From Defluviitaleaceae bacterium (GTDB taxonomy: Bacteria; Bacillota; Clostridia; Lachnospirales; WQUN01), in assembly GCA_009779755.1 (NCBI GenBank), contig WRDO01000027.1, forward strand, positions 1-41,967: 41,967 nt of DNA. Direction: 5' to 3'. Positions within the stretch are counted from its first letter, which is position 1, and each line of letters begins with the position of its first letter. The position numbers were made by a program, and so were the translations under genes. The notes under the pieces are model-generated. The model was not told the origin of the DNA, did no database searches, and saw nothing but the letters and a program-made list of their open reading frames with translations. This document shows positions 32,492 to 40,767 of the stretch, one piece after another.

Positions 32492-32978
32492 ATGATCCCT
32501 CCGCTTGTATATTTGATATATGGGTGACTAAAAAAACATCCCCCGCCCACATAAAAACCGCGGTACCGACGGTATACACAACGCCGCCCAATACCACAGC
32601 GCCATCGGACATACGCCCCATCGTACGCGACGTAACGTATACGGAAGCGTAGCCTTCCCGATGGGCGGCAACCTCGTTGCCCCGTACGTCGGTGACGAAA
32701 AATATGCTGTCGTCTTTTTTAATATCCGCGACATAACCCAAGAAGGTATTCCTTTCGCCGTCCGTCACCGGTACGCCCATTTGGAAGGCATCCGCCACAA
32801 ATTCAAGCGCGGCAGGGGAAAAGAATGTGATGGCTACGGGTTGTTCGTCGCTCATTTCCAACCTATCACCCGCCCGTGCGGCGGTGAACACCACGTAAAA
32901 AACCGCGAGTAATACAACCGCGGCGAACAAGTCAACCAAACTTACCTTTCCGAACAGGCGTCCTTTTTTATCAATCAT
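32478..32978 (-). CDS. DUF4330 domain protein (copy B)
   Basis: A 166-residue paralogue of copy A: IDKKGRLFGKVSLVDLFAAVVLLAVFYVVF at the start, one membrane segment, then an outside domain with GVPVTDGERNTFLGYVADIKK and VVLGGVVYTVGTAVFMWAGDVFLVTHISN. The conserved order shows a tandem duplication, now well diverged. AAGGAGG lies 7 bp before the ATG, inside the 3' end of the glycosyltransferase gene (8-bp overlap). Confidence 0.85.
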   Translation of the reverse strand: MIDKKGRLFGKVSLVDLFAAVVLLAVFYVVFTAARAGDRLEMSDEQPVAITFFSPAALEFVADAFQMGVPVTDGERNTFLGYVADIKKDDSIFFVTDVRGNEVAAHREGYASVYVTSRTMGRMSDGAVVLGGVVYTVGTAVFMWAGDVFLVTHISNIQAEGSYDHR

Positions 32979-34056
32979 CCGTCAGCCTCCTTTTTAAATC
33001 CTTCGCCGCATCGGTTATATGAAAGCCCGTAGCGTATAAATCCATAACCTTGCGTTCGTTTCCTTTTATCTTAAGTATCGCATCCGCCCACGCCTGCGCC
33101 CCTTCGGAAAGGTTCATGTGTTGCGCCAAGTCACACACGGCGGCTTCGCGCGGCACGCCTTCGGAAAGCAGAACGGGGAGCCCCGCGGCTTGTGCTTCCA
33201 ACGCCACCATACAAAAGCCTTCATGCAGCGACGGAGCGATAAACGCGTCCATGGCTTGGTAATAATCGTGGATGTTATCCGCCGTCCCGATGAAGGTCGT
33301 TTTATCGGATATACCCAAGTGTGTGGCTCGCGCGGCGATTTCGTGTTGTAAGATACCCACGCCAATGACAAGAAAACGTGCCGAAGCGTCTTTTTCCGCG
33401 ATACGCGCGAAAACTTCAAGCGCGAAGGCGTGGTTCTTAACGGGTGCCAACCGCCCTACGATACCTACGGTAAAATGATCACCCAACCCAAGCCTGTCCC
33501 GCATTTGTCTGCGCGTTTCCGGGTTAAAGTTATATTTATCCAAATCGATGGCGTTTTTTACGATGTGGAAGTTTTTCTTTCGCAGGATCGTTTTACCGAA
33601 CAACCACTTGCCCGCACTTTCCGAACATGCCAGAAAACGATTCCCGAACGCGCGCATCAACGGGCGCGTGACGAAATGCGCGTACCTTTTAAGCCGCGAC
33701 GCGCCTTGGTAATCGGAAAAGTGGCTCCACGCGGCGCGTATTTTAACGCCGCACCGCCACGCCACCCACAACTCGATAAACGCGAAGGAATGCTCGGTGC
33801 AAACGATAACGGTCTTGTATTCGGGGTGTTTTTTATACAGCGCGCGCATCGCGGCGATATTTTTGAATAAACCCTGCGAACGGGTAGGTACGCGGTGGAT
33901 CCTCGCGCCCATCGCGATTGCTTCCGGCTCGAAATACCCCGCTTCGCCATGCACCGCAAAATCAAAGGGTAAGCCGCTTGCGCGGAAATAGTTCATGACC
34001 GTGACTTCGGTACCGCCGTGGTCGAGGTTGGGCAGGACGATTAAAATACGGTTCAT
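32971..34056 (-). CDS. Glycosyltransferase family 4/1 protein
   Basis: A 361-residue retaining GT-B enzyme that adds a sugar to a lipid-linked glycan on the inner membrane face. Landmarks are LPNLDHGGTEVTVMNYF (acceptor-side N-terminal loop), VGIVGRLAPVKNHAFALEVF (linker and start of donor domain), and PSLHEGFCMVALEAQAAGLPVLLSEGVP (EX7E donor-site motif). I start at the ATG at 34056, which overlaps the murJ stop (ATGA) and has CGGAG 8 bp upstream; an ORF extension of nine codons lies inside murJ. The donor sugar is unknown. Confidence 0.9.
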   Translation of the reverse strand: MNRILIVLPNLDHGGTEVTVMNYFRASGLPFDFAVHGEAGYFEPEAIAMGARIHRVPTRSQGLFKNIAAMRALYKKHPEYKTVIVCTEHSFAFIELWVAWRCGVKIRAAWSHFSDYQGASRLKRYAHFVTRPLMRAFGNRFLACSESAGKWLFGKTILRKKNFHIVKNAIDLDKYNFNPETRRQMRDRLGLGDHFTVGIVGRLAPVKNHAFALEVFARIAEKDASARFLVIGVGILQHEIAARATHLGISDKTTFIGTADNIHDYYQAMDAFIAPSLHEGFCMVALEAQAAGLPVLLSEGVPREAAVCDLAQHMNLSEGAQAWADAILKIKGNERKVMDLYATGFHITDAAKDLKRRLTDD

Positions 34057-35543
34057 TTCATACGCTCCGTGATCGCTTTGCACCGCAATAAACGGGCCAT
34101 TACAAAATATACCGCAACACCCATCAGCGCGGGGAGCGCGACGGCAAGCAACCGGTTGGCTACGGGAACAAAGTACTTGACGGCGTAAACGCCGACCGCC
34201 ATAACGGCAACGGCGACCGCGGCCTTAGCTGTCTCCCATACCAACGAACGGTCAATGAACCTTACCTTTATTTGAAGCCGTACCAGCAGTCCGCTTGTTC
34301 CGATCGCCGCCGCAACCGCATACGCTGTTGGCATGGCATATACGCCCAAGCGGGGAATCAACGCGATTGTCACGGCGATATTGCACGCCATGATAACGAT
34401 ACCGAAAACGGCGGGTGTCTTCGCGTCCTTCATCGAATAAAAGGCGCGGTCCGCGATTTCCTTCAAGGCCATGGAAACGATACCGACGGCGTACAAGCCC
34501 ATGAGAATACCCGCCGTGCGTGTATCGCCTTCCCCGCGCCAATTGAGCAGAAAATCCATAATCTCATAACGCAACAAAACCAACCCGCAAGCGGCGGGAA
34601 GTACAAGGAATATAATGTACGAGAAGGCGTTTTTCAAGTTTTCGTTGTATTCGGTACGGTTCTTTTTCGCCCACAGCGCGGAGAGCCTCGGTAAATATAC
34701 CGCCGCTACCGCCAACACGATGATGATGATAAACACTTGGACCATTTGCTGCGCGTAATCCATGACCGCCGCGTACCCCATACGCAACGCCATGCTGTTG
34801 GCGAATATAAAATGCGCCTGATATGAAACGACCGAAATCAAGGCCGGGATGCACAACCTCCCCGCGGCCCGAATATTTTCATTCTTAAGATCGATGGAAA
34901 AGGAATAACGGTAACCCAATTTCCTTATGGCGGGTATCATGATCAACGGTTGCATGGCCACACCCAAAAGCGTGGCAAACAATAAGCCCGTTACCCCGAA
35001 GCGGTCACCGAATAAAATCACATATAAAATCAAAATTGCCCCCCCCGGCGCGCTTACCAACGCGGGGAGGCGAAACGAACCGTGGGATTGCAGCAACCCG
35101 GTAAAGATCGCGCCGAAGCTGAAGAAAAACATTGCCGGCATAAGCACGCGAAGGGAAAAGGTAAGATATGCGGTTTCGGTAAAATCCGCGCCCCCGACGA
35201 TCCTTGAAACCAACGGCGCGGCCAAAATACCCGTAAACACAAAAATAATCAGCAAACCGATGACGATATTGATGATATTATTGATAAACCGATTTGCCTC
35301 TTCATGTTTTTCCTCAGCCAGCAACCCGCTGTACAGGGGTATCATCACCGAATTGAGCGCCGCAGCCACAATGCTGAAGAGCATTTGCGGTATATGGAGC
35401 GCGTACGTGAAGGCGTTAAGCAACGGATTAACCGCGCCAAAACGCCCTATATACAACGTGCGGCCTATAAAGGCCAAAAACCGCCCGCCAAGGGAAATGA
35501 CGGCGACGTCGGACACGCTCCGATTGGGGTTGGGGTCGTTCAT
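34053..35543 (-). CDS. MurJ/MviN-type lipid flippase
   Basis: A 496-residue membrane transporter of the MOP superfamily with ~14 hydrophobic segments. The N-terminus VAVISLGGRFLAFIGRTLYIGRFG, then AFTYALHIPQMLFSIVAAALNSVMIPLYSGLLAEE, is characteristic of MurJ. The NRFINNIINI and VLMPAMFFFSFGAIFTGLLQSHGSF segments agree. Because it lies inside a polysaccharide operon, it may flip lipid-linked units of that polymer rather than lipid II; sequence alone cannot decide, so I give no gene symbol. Overlaps both neighbours by 4 bp. Confidence 0.87.
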   Translation of the reverse strand: MNDPNPNRSVSDVAVISLGGRFLAFIGRTLYIGRFGAVNPLLNAFTYALHIPQMLFSIVAAALNSVMIPLYSGLLAEEKHEEANRFINNIINIVIGLLIIFVFTGILAAPLVSRIVGGADFTETAYLTFSLRVLMPAMFFFSFGAIFTGLLQSHGSFRLPALVSAPGGAILILYVILFGDRFGVTGLLFATLLGVAMQPLIMIPAIRKLGYRYSFSIDLKNENIRAAGRLCIPALISVVSYQAHFIFANSMALRMGYAAVMDYAQQMVQVFIIIIVLAVAAVYLPRLSALWAKKNRTEYNENLKNAFSYIIFLVLPAACGLVLLRYEIMDFLLNWRGEGDTRTAGILMGLYAVGIVSMALKEIADRAFYSMKDAKTPAVFGIVIMACNIAVTIALIPRLGVYAMPTAYAVAAAIGTSGLLVRLQIKVRFIDRSLVWETAKAAVAVAVMAVGVYAVKYFVPVANRLLAVALPALMGVAVYFVMARLLRCKAITERMK

Positions 35544-36472
35544 TGCTTCCTCATAAGGTAGATGCTGTATCCCCCGATATAAAACAACAGGCTTTTCAAA
35601 CGTTTAAACGGGATTTTAGCCAAAAGGCTTTCCATTTTAAGTTTGAGCCGTATAAGCGGCTTGGATTTGACCATGATATATTTTTGCACCTTGGGAAGGT
35701 AGGATACGTGGTACGCGTGGTACAAGCCATATGCTTTCAGCATAAAAGTGGCTTCCTTAAACCCCATTTCCATAAAATGAAAACCAGCCGCCTTTGCGCC
35801 CATCGGCAGAAAGAACTTTGAAATGTCACCCGGTCCCGTAAACCTGTTGGGTATGATCAGGAACACGAAAGCACCGGGTTTTAGCTTCTTTACCAGCGCT
35901 TCATATATAACAGGTGCCTCATCGGGCAGGAAATGTTCAAAAACGTTATCGGCGTATAAGACATCAATGCTGTTTTCCGGAAGGGTTCGGATATAATCAT
36001 ACGCGTTCGCGCATACCAAATTTATATACGGGTATTCCTCGGCCAGTCGGGAAGCCGCATGGCTGAGGAAAACGTCACATCCGCTGACGGCTACCTCTTC
36101 CTTGCTATAGTTTTCCAAAATCCTTTTTAACGCGAACCCTTGCCCCACGCCGATTTCACACAGGGCCACCGGTTGGCCGGAGCATTCCCCGCGTTTTTTG
36201 TCTATTATCCTGATAAGCGCGCGGGCGGTCCCATGGTTTGCACCCAATATCTGCGGCGATGTTCCAAACTCCTTGGCGTGCCTGCAATCCATCAATTCGG
36301 TTATAAAGCGATACCCGTCGGATAACAAAGCGGAACGTTCGGCGGAAAACGCGGGCAATTCCCGTACCGCCTTCGCGACGAAGGTTTCCTCCTCGTAATG
36401 CAGCTTATACAATTCCGCTACGGTCATTTTATCAAAATCGATCGGATCGTTGTTGGACAATCGCTGAACCAT
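35540..36472 (-). CDS. Class I SAM-dependent methyltransferase, first gene of the polysaccharide operon
   Basis: A 310-residue cytoplasmic methyltransferase. Motif I is LCEIGVGQGFALKRI; DVLYADNVFEHFLPDEAPVIYEALVKKLKPGAFVFLIIPNRF is the classical post-motif region with the core strand and the LKPGG-like helix turn. The C-terminal ~90 residues are basic and partly hydrophobic, possibly membrane-associating. It may methylate a sugar of the polymer, by context. AAGGGG lies 9 bp before the ATG. The ATGA overlap with the flippase shows coupling. Confidence 0.87.
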   Translation of the reverse strand: MVQRLSNNDPIDFDKMTVAELYKLHYEEETFVAKAVRELPAFSAERSALLSDGYRFITELMDCRHAKEFGTSPQILGANHGTARALIRIIDKKRGECSGQPVALCEIGVGQGFALKRILENYSKEEVAVSGCDVFLSHAASRLAEEYPYINLVCANAYDYIRTLPENSIDVLYADNVFEHFLPDEAPVIYEALVKKLKPGAFVFLIIPNRFTGPGDISKFFLPMGAKAAGFHFMEMGFKEATFMLKAYGLYHAYHVSYLPKVQKYIMVKSKPLIRLKLKMESLLAKIPFKRLKSLLFYIGGYSIYLMRKQ

Positions 36473-36504
36473 TACCGTATGGCCCCTTTATTTACAATCA
36501 TCGT

Positions 36505-36534
36505 TTGCCGTGAAACAAGTATTTTAAGTATAAT
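36505..36534 (+). promoter_or_regulatory. Candidate promoter towards grpB-like gene
   Basis: TTGCCG (36505-36510) and a perfect TATAAT (36529-36534), 18 bp apart. The reverse strand also reads TATACT there (overlapping -10), so the 181-bp gap may hold divergent promoters. It is ~120 bp from the plus-strand ATG. Confidence 0.35.
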
Positions 36535-36653
36535 CCATACGGCGTAAAAAGAAAACAATCGGAAAACCCTCTGCGCATCCCGTTAACTTTTCCATATCAA
36601 GGACGTATATTTCGCAAAAACATAAAATTTTTAAGCGGCAGTAAGGAGTAAAC

Positions 36654-37184
36654 ATGAGGATAATAACCGTAGTACCGTACAATGCGGCATGGTCGGATGA
36701 ATTCAGAAAAATCAAGGACGAACTCGTTCCCGCGTTGTCGGAAACCGCACTTGCCATTGAGCATGTAGGCAGCACATCCGTTCCCGGTTTGTTTGCCAAG
36801 CCCATCATAGACATTGACATCGTAATTGATATGCGTGATTTTGGCGTTGTTCAAAAACGGTTGGCGGGTTTAGGTTATACGCACGTTGGCGATCTAGGGA
36901 TACCCGGGCGCGAGGCGTTTAAATACGAGGATAAGCCACACCTTATGGAACACCATTTATGTGTGTGCGACAAAAACGCGGACGAATTAAAGAGACACAT
37001 CGCTTTACGCAACTTCCTGCGCGGTAACAACGAATACCGCGACAAATACAGCCAAATAAAGCAAGCAATGGCCATAAAGTACCCGCATGATATAGACAAT
37101 TACATTTTGGGCAAGCAACCCGTTATCCTTGAAATTTATGAAAAATGCGGACTTGATACTTCATATAAAAACAGTCAACCATGA
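36654..37184 (+). CDS. GrpB family protein (UPF0157)
   Basis: A 176-residue protein of the GrpB group, related to nucleotidyltransferases. Landmarks are VVPYNAAWSDEFRKIKDEL, the signature AIEHVGSTSVPGLFAKPIIDIDIVI with the acidic pair typical of the fold, and HHLCVCDKNADELKRHIALRNFLRGN. The family is sometimes fused to or next to dephospho-CoA kinase, but function is not established. AAGGAG lies 6 bp before the ATG. It opens an accessory group of small genes. Confidence 0.9.
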   Translation: MRIITVVPYNAAWSDEFRKIKDELVPALSETALAIEHVGSTSVPGLFAKPIIDIDIVIDMRDFGVVQKRLAGLGYTHVGDLGIPGREAFKYEDKPHLMEHHLCVCDKNADELKRHIALRNFLRGNNEYRDKYSQIKQAMAIKYPHDIDNYILGKQPVILEIYEKCGLDTSYKNSQP

Positions 37185-37272
37185 TTTAATTAAACGTGTT
37201 GTATGGGGGATCGGCCTTTAAAGGAATAATGTGGTACGTGCGCGATTTATATTGGACGAAGGAGCGCGAAAA

Positions 37273-37728
37273 ATGGATGGTAAAAACATCGAGCAAAAAA
37301 TGTTTGACGAAGCTGTTAAATTAATCAATAAACGTTACCCTAAAGGATGGGGCGGGGCGGGCGTTATACGAACCGAAGATGGCATGTATTTCACAAGTGT
37401 TTACTTGGAAGCGATGGCCGATGTTTCCCTTTGTATTGAAACCGGGGCAATGTGCGAAGCCCACAAACATGATACACGGGTAACACACAGCCTTTGTGTT
37501 GTACGCAACGACGAAAATAGTAAATACGAAATCCTTACACCCTGCGGCGTATGCCAGGAGCGGTTAAGGTTTTGGGGCAATAACGTTATGGTTGGGGTAA
37601 CAACGCCTGATAATACCATTAAATTTGTTTCACTTGCGGAGCTTCAACCGTATCATTGGACAACTTCCATGCCTGTTGAAAGCCTTGAAAATTACGATTA
37701 TTTCCAAAATAAAAAACTTAGATCATAA
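37273..37728 (+). CDS. Cytidine deaminase-like protein
   Basis: A 151-residue zinc deaminase of the CDA fold. Zinc-site motif 1 reads ETGAMCEAH, with a Cys ligand as in blasticidin-S deaminase-like enzymes and the catalytic Glu beside it. Motif 2 is TPCGVCQERL (PCxxC). Length fits a single-domain enzyme. The C-terminus continues past the core with YHWTTSMPVESLENYDYF. I start at the ATG at 37273, behind GAAGGAG; the longer reading frame from 37231 lacks a site. Substrate (cytidine or a nucleoside antibiotic) is open. A hairpin (37732-37757) follows the stop. Confidence 0.83.
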   Translation: MDGKNIEQKMFDEAVKLINKRYPKGWGGAGVIRTEDGMYFTSVYLEAMADVSLCIETGAMCEAHKHDTRVTHSLCVVRNDENSKYEILTPCGVCQERLRFWGNNVMVGVTTPDNTIKFVSLAELQPYHWTTSMPVESLENYDYFQNKKLRS

Positions 37729-37786
37729 CATCGGCTAACAAGCGTAATCGGCAGCCGCCAACCGCGTATACCGGAAGGAAAATACC

Positions 37787-38485
37787 ATGAACATAGCCAA
37801 TAATATCCTAAAGCGCAGCTTGCAAAACGTTTATTTCTTTGTGGGAACGGCGTGCGGCGGAAAGACGACAATGGGTAAGGAGCTGTCGAAAAAATACGGG
37901 TTTACCTATTTCTGCGACAATTGGAATGAACCCAATTGGAAGGAATGGGAATCCGTAATTTGTGAAAAATATCAGCCTTTTTCGCACAACGGGGGACGGT
38001 CGCTAAGCAACGAGGAATATTTCGGCAGGACCGTCGAGGAATTTTTAGCCGATAAAAAAAGGAACCAAGCCGCGAATATGGAATCCATAGCATTTTCCAT
38101 AATAGAAATTATCAAGCTGGCGCAGAAAAATACGGTTGTCGCGGATATTTGGATAGAGGACTATGAATTTCTGCTGGAAATTTCCGACTACAACAGAATC
38201 GCCTGTTTATTGGCGCCGGGCGAATTAATTATCCGCGATTATTACCAACGCGACGACCACATAGCCTTTACAAAAGCGATCGAAGCGCTGGAAAATCCCG
38301 AGCTAAAATTTGAAGTGCAAAATGAATTATTCAGAATCCACGCCAAGGAAGAATTTGAAAAAGTCGTAAAATACAATCTATTCAACATTATAAGAAACGA
38401 AGAAAGCACGGTCGAAAAAACATTAACGTTGTTGGAAAAACATTTTTGCTTATTAAATACAAAAGGGGACAAGCGGGTTATATGA
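37787..38485 (+). CDS. P-loop kinase-like protein of unknown function
   Basis: A 232-residue soluble protein. VGTACGGKTTMGKELSKKYG (residues ~19-38) is a P-loop of the nucleotide/shikimate kinase type with Cys in the loop. FFVG precedes it as strand 1. The later IVADIWIEDYEF and IACLLAPGELIIRDYYQRDDH segments give the acidic and basic residues expected of a kinase lid. I cannot assign a substrate. GGAAGGA lies before the ATG. Its stop overlaps the start of the GNAT gene (ATGA), so the two are coupled. Confidence 0.75.
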   Translation: MNIANNILKRSLQNVYFFVGTACGGKTTMGKELSKKYGFTYFCDNWNEPNWKEWESVICEKYQPFSHNGGRSLSNEEYFGRTVEEFLADKKRNQAANMESIAFSIIEIIKLAQKNTVVADIWIEDYEFLLEISDYNRIACLLAPGELIIRDYYQRDDHIAFTKAIEALENPELKFEVQNELFRIHAKEEFEKVVKYNLFNIIRNEESTVEKTLTLLEKHFCLLNTKGDKRVI

Positions 38486-39096
38486 AAACCAATATAATCA
38501 AGGAACACAATGTAACGCTGCATGGAGCGTTGAGGGAGCATACGATTATCCTGCGCCCCCTCAGCGATGACCATTTGCCTCTTTTATATAAATGGAACAC
38601 AGACCCCGAAGTGCTTTATTGGAATGAAGGGCCCGATGCGGACCCGAATGATAACGGCGATGAAGCCGTGCGATCTATTTATAAGCAAACTTCAAACGCC
38701 GGTTATTGTTTTATACTTGAAATAGACGGAACAGCCATCGGTGAATGCTTGCTTTGTAAAATGAACGTGGATTATATATTGGAAATATATCCGACATCCG
38801 CCGATGTACGGAGGATTGACATCTTAATTGGTGAAAAACCGTATTGGAATAGGGGGATCGGGTCAGTTGTTGTGCAAATGCTGGTCAATTTGGCCTTCAA
38901 TAACGAAAAGGCTGATATTATTTACGGCATAACGGGTGATTATAACAAAAGAAGCGGCCGGATATTTCAAAAAAACGGTTTTCATCTCTTTTTAGAACGC
39001 CCTGACAAACATTTTAAAACAACCGATAACGGCCCCGAAAAAACCGGCTTGGAAGTTCATTACCGTTTAACACGGGATGAATATAAAAATCGTTGA
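38482..39096 (+). CDS. GNAT acetyltransferase, aminoglycoside 6'-N-acetyltransferase-like
   Basis: A 204-residue GNAT protein. LRPLSDDHLPLLYKWNTDPEVLYWNEG is the N-terminal substrate segment seen in AAC(6') and RimJ-like enzymes. RIDILIGEKPYWNRGIGSVVVQML is motif A (acetyl-CoA pyrophosphate loop, with PYWNRGIG). GDYNKRSGRIFQKNGFHLF is the C-terminal motif. It may modify an antibiotic or a small amine. The start at 38482 overlaps the stop of the kinase gene; a longer ORF begins 12 codons earlier without a site. Actual resistance cannot be read from sequence. Confidence 0.8.
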   Translation: MKTNIIKEHNVTLHGALREHTIILRPLSDDHLPLLYKWNTDPEVLYWNEGPDADPNDNGDEAVRSIYKQTSNAGYCFILEIDGTAIGECLLCKMNVDYILEIYPTSADVRRIDILIGEKPYWNRGIGSVVVQMLVNLAFNNEKADIIYGITGDYNKRSGRIFQKNGFHLFLERPDKHFKTTDNGPEKTGLEVHYRLTRDEYKNR

Positions 39097-39120
39097 AAGG
39101 TAGCCGAAGGGGAGGTTAAC

Positions 39121-39948
39121 ATGCGGATATTACTAACCCTAGCCTACGACGGTACAAACTACTGCGGCTGGCAACGGCAGATCAACGGCCCTTCCGTCCA
39201 GCAAACGCTGGAGGAAGCCCTGGCCGTTTTGTTAAACCGCAATATAAACGACGTAAAAACCATCGCAGCCTCCCGTACCGATGCGGGCGTCCATGCCCTC
39301 GGGCAGCGCGCGGTTTTCGATATCGATGAACTCAAAATCCCCTTGGATAAATTCCCAAAGGTTTTAAACGGACTGCTGCCTTCGGATATTTCCGCAACTT
39401 CGGCACAATTTGTTCCGAAGTCGTTTAACCCCCGCTTCGCTGCTAAATACAAGACCTACGCCTACCATATCCATCACGCGCCAATCCCCAATCCCCTTTT
39501 GCGCCGTTACTCCGCTTTCGTCCCGCAGCCGTTGGACATCGAAGCCATGCAAAAAGCCGCCCGGCATTTCATCGGGCGGCATGATTTCACGTCCTTTTGC
39601 GCGGCGGGTGGGTCAGCGAAAACCACCGTGCGGGAGGTGTATCAATGCGAGGTAATGTTCCTCCGCCCCTCCGTGGGAAATATTTTTCATGGGGGTTCTG
39701 CGGAAGTCATCCCCGGGGAAAGACATTTTCCCTGCGGGCCGATAGAAATTATTATCACGGGTAACGGCTTCCTGTATAACATGGTGCGCATCATTGCGGG
39801 GACGCTTGTGTATGTGGGGTTGGGTAAAATCCCGCACGAAGCCATCCCCGAAATCATCGCCGCGAAGGACAGGACAAAAGCCGGCAAAACCATGCCGCCG
39901 GAAGGGCTGGTACTGGAAGAGGTCGGGTATCAGCCGTTTACAGCCTAA
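39121..39948 (+). CDS. truA: tRNA pseudouridine synthase A, with extra segment
   Basis: Makes pseudouridine at tRNA positions 38-40, cytoplasmic. MRILLTLAYDGTNYCGWQRQ, SRTDAGVHALGQ (catalytic Asp54), YKTYAYHIHHA and GNGFLYNMVRIIAGTLVYVG are the standard landmarks. At 275 residues it is ~25 longer than usual: between VYQCEV and IEIIITGNG there is an added stretch of ~28 residues (DNA ~39655-39738) that includes inverted repeats. GGGGAGG lies before the ATG. Convergent with the arylamine N-acetyltransferase gene (11-bp overlap). Confidence 0.95.
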   Translation: MRILLTLAYDGTNYCGWQRQINGPSVQQTLEEALAVLLNRNINDVKTIAASRTDAGVHALGQRAVFDIDELKIPLDKFPKVLNGLLPSDISATSAQFVPKSFNPRFAAKYKTYAYHIHHAPIPNPLLRRYSAFVPQPLDIEAMQKAARHFIGRHDFTSFCAAGGSAKTTVREVYQCEVMFLRPSVGNIFHGGSAEVIPGERHFPCGPIEIIITGNGFLYNMVRIIAGTLVYVGLGKIPHEAIPEIIAAKDRTKAGKTMPPEGLVLEEVGYQPFTA

Positions 39949-40693
39949 TCCCGAACTCCCTTTCCAATAACGCCGTATATTCCCCTTCCGAGGCGGGTAT
40001 GTGGATTTGCACGCCCTCCGGCGTATAAACCTTAAACTCCCGCCCGGCCACGAGCTTGCGCCCGTTTTCGGTGAACAGATGCACCATGTCCATCGTGCGG
40101 AAAAAGGATTCGGGATATCTTTCGCAATAGAATGTGATGGCCTCGAAGTCCTCGGGCACCTGCGGATCGAGCGTAAAGGAATATACCCACCGCCAACCGC
40201 CCTTGTAAAATTCGTATAATACATATCCTAAAAAGTCATCCTTCACCAGTTTGTATTGCTCATTGCCTTGCTCGTTGATTTCATCAAGCGTAAACGGCAG
40301 CGGCTCGCGCGGAATGATTTGTCCCACGCCCACGTCGGCGAGGTACTCCGCGCCGTTTGCGCAAGTCACGCGCAAAACACGGTGTCGCCGCATGGGGATC
40401 TCCGTTTCGTTGCGCAAAAACCGCGCGAAATATTCCGTTACGCCGAAACCGATCTCCCTCAATAACCACGCGAACAAGCCGTTCAACTCGAAGCAATAGC
40501 CGCCGCGCCCGCGCGTTACGATTTTTTCGTAGAGGGCGTCCGTTTCCAGCGAAAGCGGGATGTCCCGCATGATGTCCAAGTTTTCGTAAGGGACAGCCAT
40601 AAGATGCCGGCGTTGCAACTGACACAGCGAAGCAAAATCGGGCGCAACCTCTCCAATAAAATTGATACGGTTGAGATAAGCGGTTATATCCAT
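39938..40693 (-). CDS. Arylamine N-acetyltransferase
   Basis: A 251-residue NAT using acetyl-CoA. The catalytic triad is visible: Cys67 in RGRGGYCFELN, His104 in RRHRVL and Asp120 in EYLADVGVG. The N-terminal helical bundle AVPYENLDI is typical. In place of the usual THRLL motif it has RRHRVL, still with the His. Length (251) is a little short of the ~270-280 common in bacteria. AAAGGAG lies 8 bp before the ATG. Substrate unknown; the family modifies aromatic amines and hydrazines. Confidence 0.92.
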   Translation of the reverse strand: MDITAYLNRINFIGEVAPDFASLCQLQRRHLMAVPYENLDIMRDIPLSLETDALYEKIVTRGRGGYCFELNGLFAWLLREIGFGVTEYFARFLRNETEIPMRRHRVLRVTCANGAEYLADVGVGQIIPREPLPFTLDEINEQGNEQYKLVKDDFLGYVLYEFYKGGWRWVYSFTLDPQVPEDFEAITFYCERYPESFFRTMDMVHLFTENGRKLVAGREFKVYTPEGVQIHIPASEGEYTALLEREFGIRL

Positions 40694-40732
40694 TTATTTC
40701 ACTCCTTTGCGTGATGGGGTTAGCAGCCTCCG

Positions 40733-40758
40733 CAAGCGGACTTGATATAAGGGAAAAG
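40733..40758. repeat. Direct repeat copy 1, 3' of the P-loop kinase gene
   Basis: CAAGCGGACTTGATATAAGGGAAAAG-like unit, nearly identical to 41407-41431 (one substitution and one base more). It lies 9 bp past the stop of the minus-strand gene at 40768. TCCGC/GCGGA (40729-40740) forms a tight palindrome at its left edge. Confidence 0.75.
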
Positions 40759-40767
40759 ATTGCATTT

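Noticed and set aside
37729..37760. attC-like site after the cytidine deaminase-like gene (CGGCT...AGCCG around TAACAAGCG)
   Set aside because: It has a TAACAA-like core and a 5-bp stem, but no matching GTTRRRY partner, no integrase, and the TTAACAA near 41380 lies in the wrong orientation for its neighbours.
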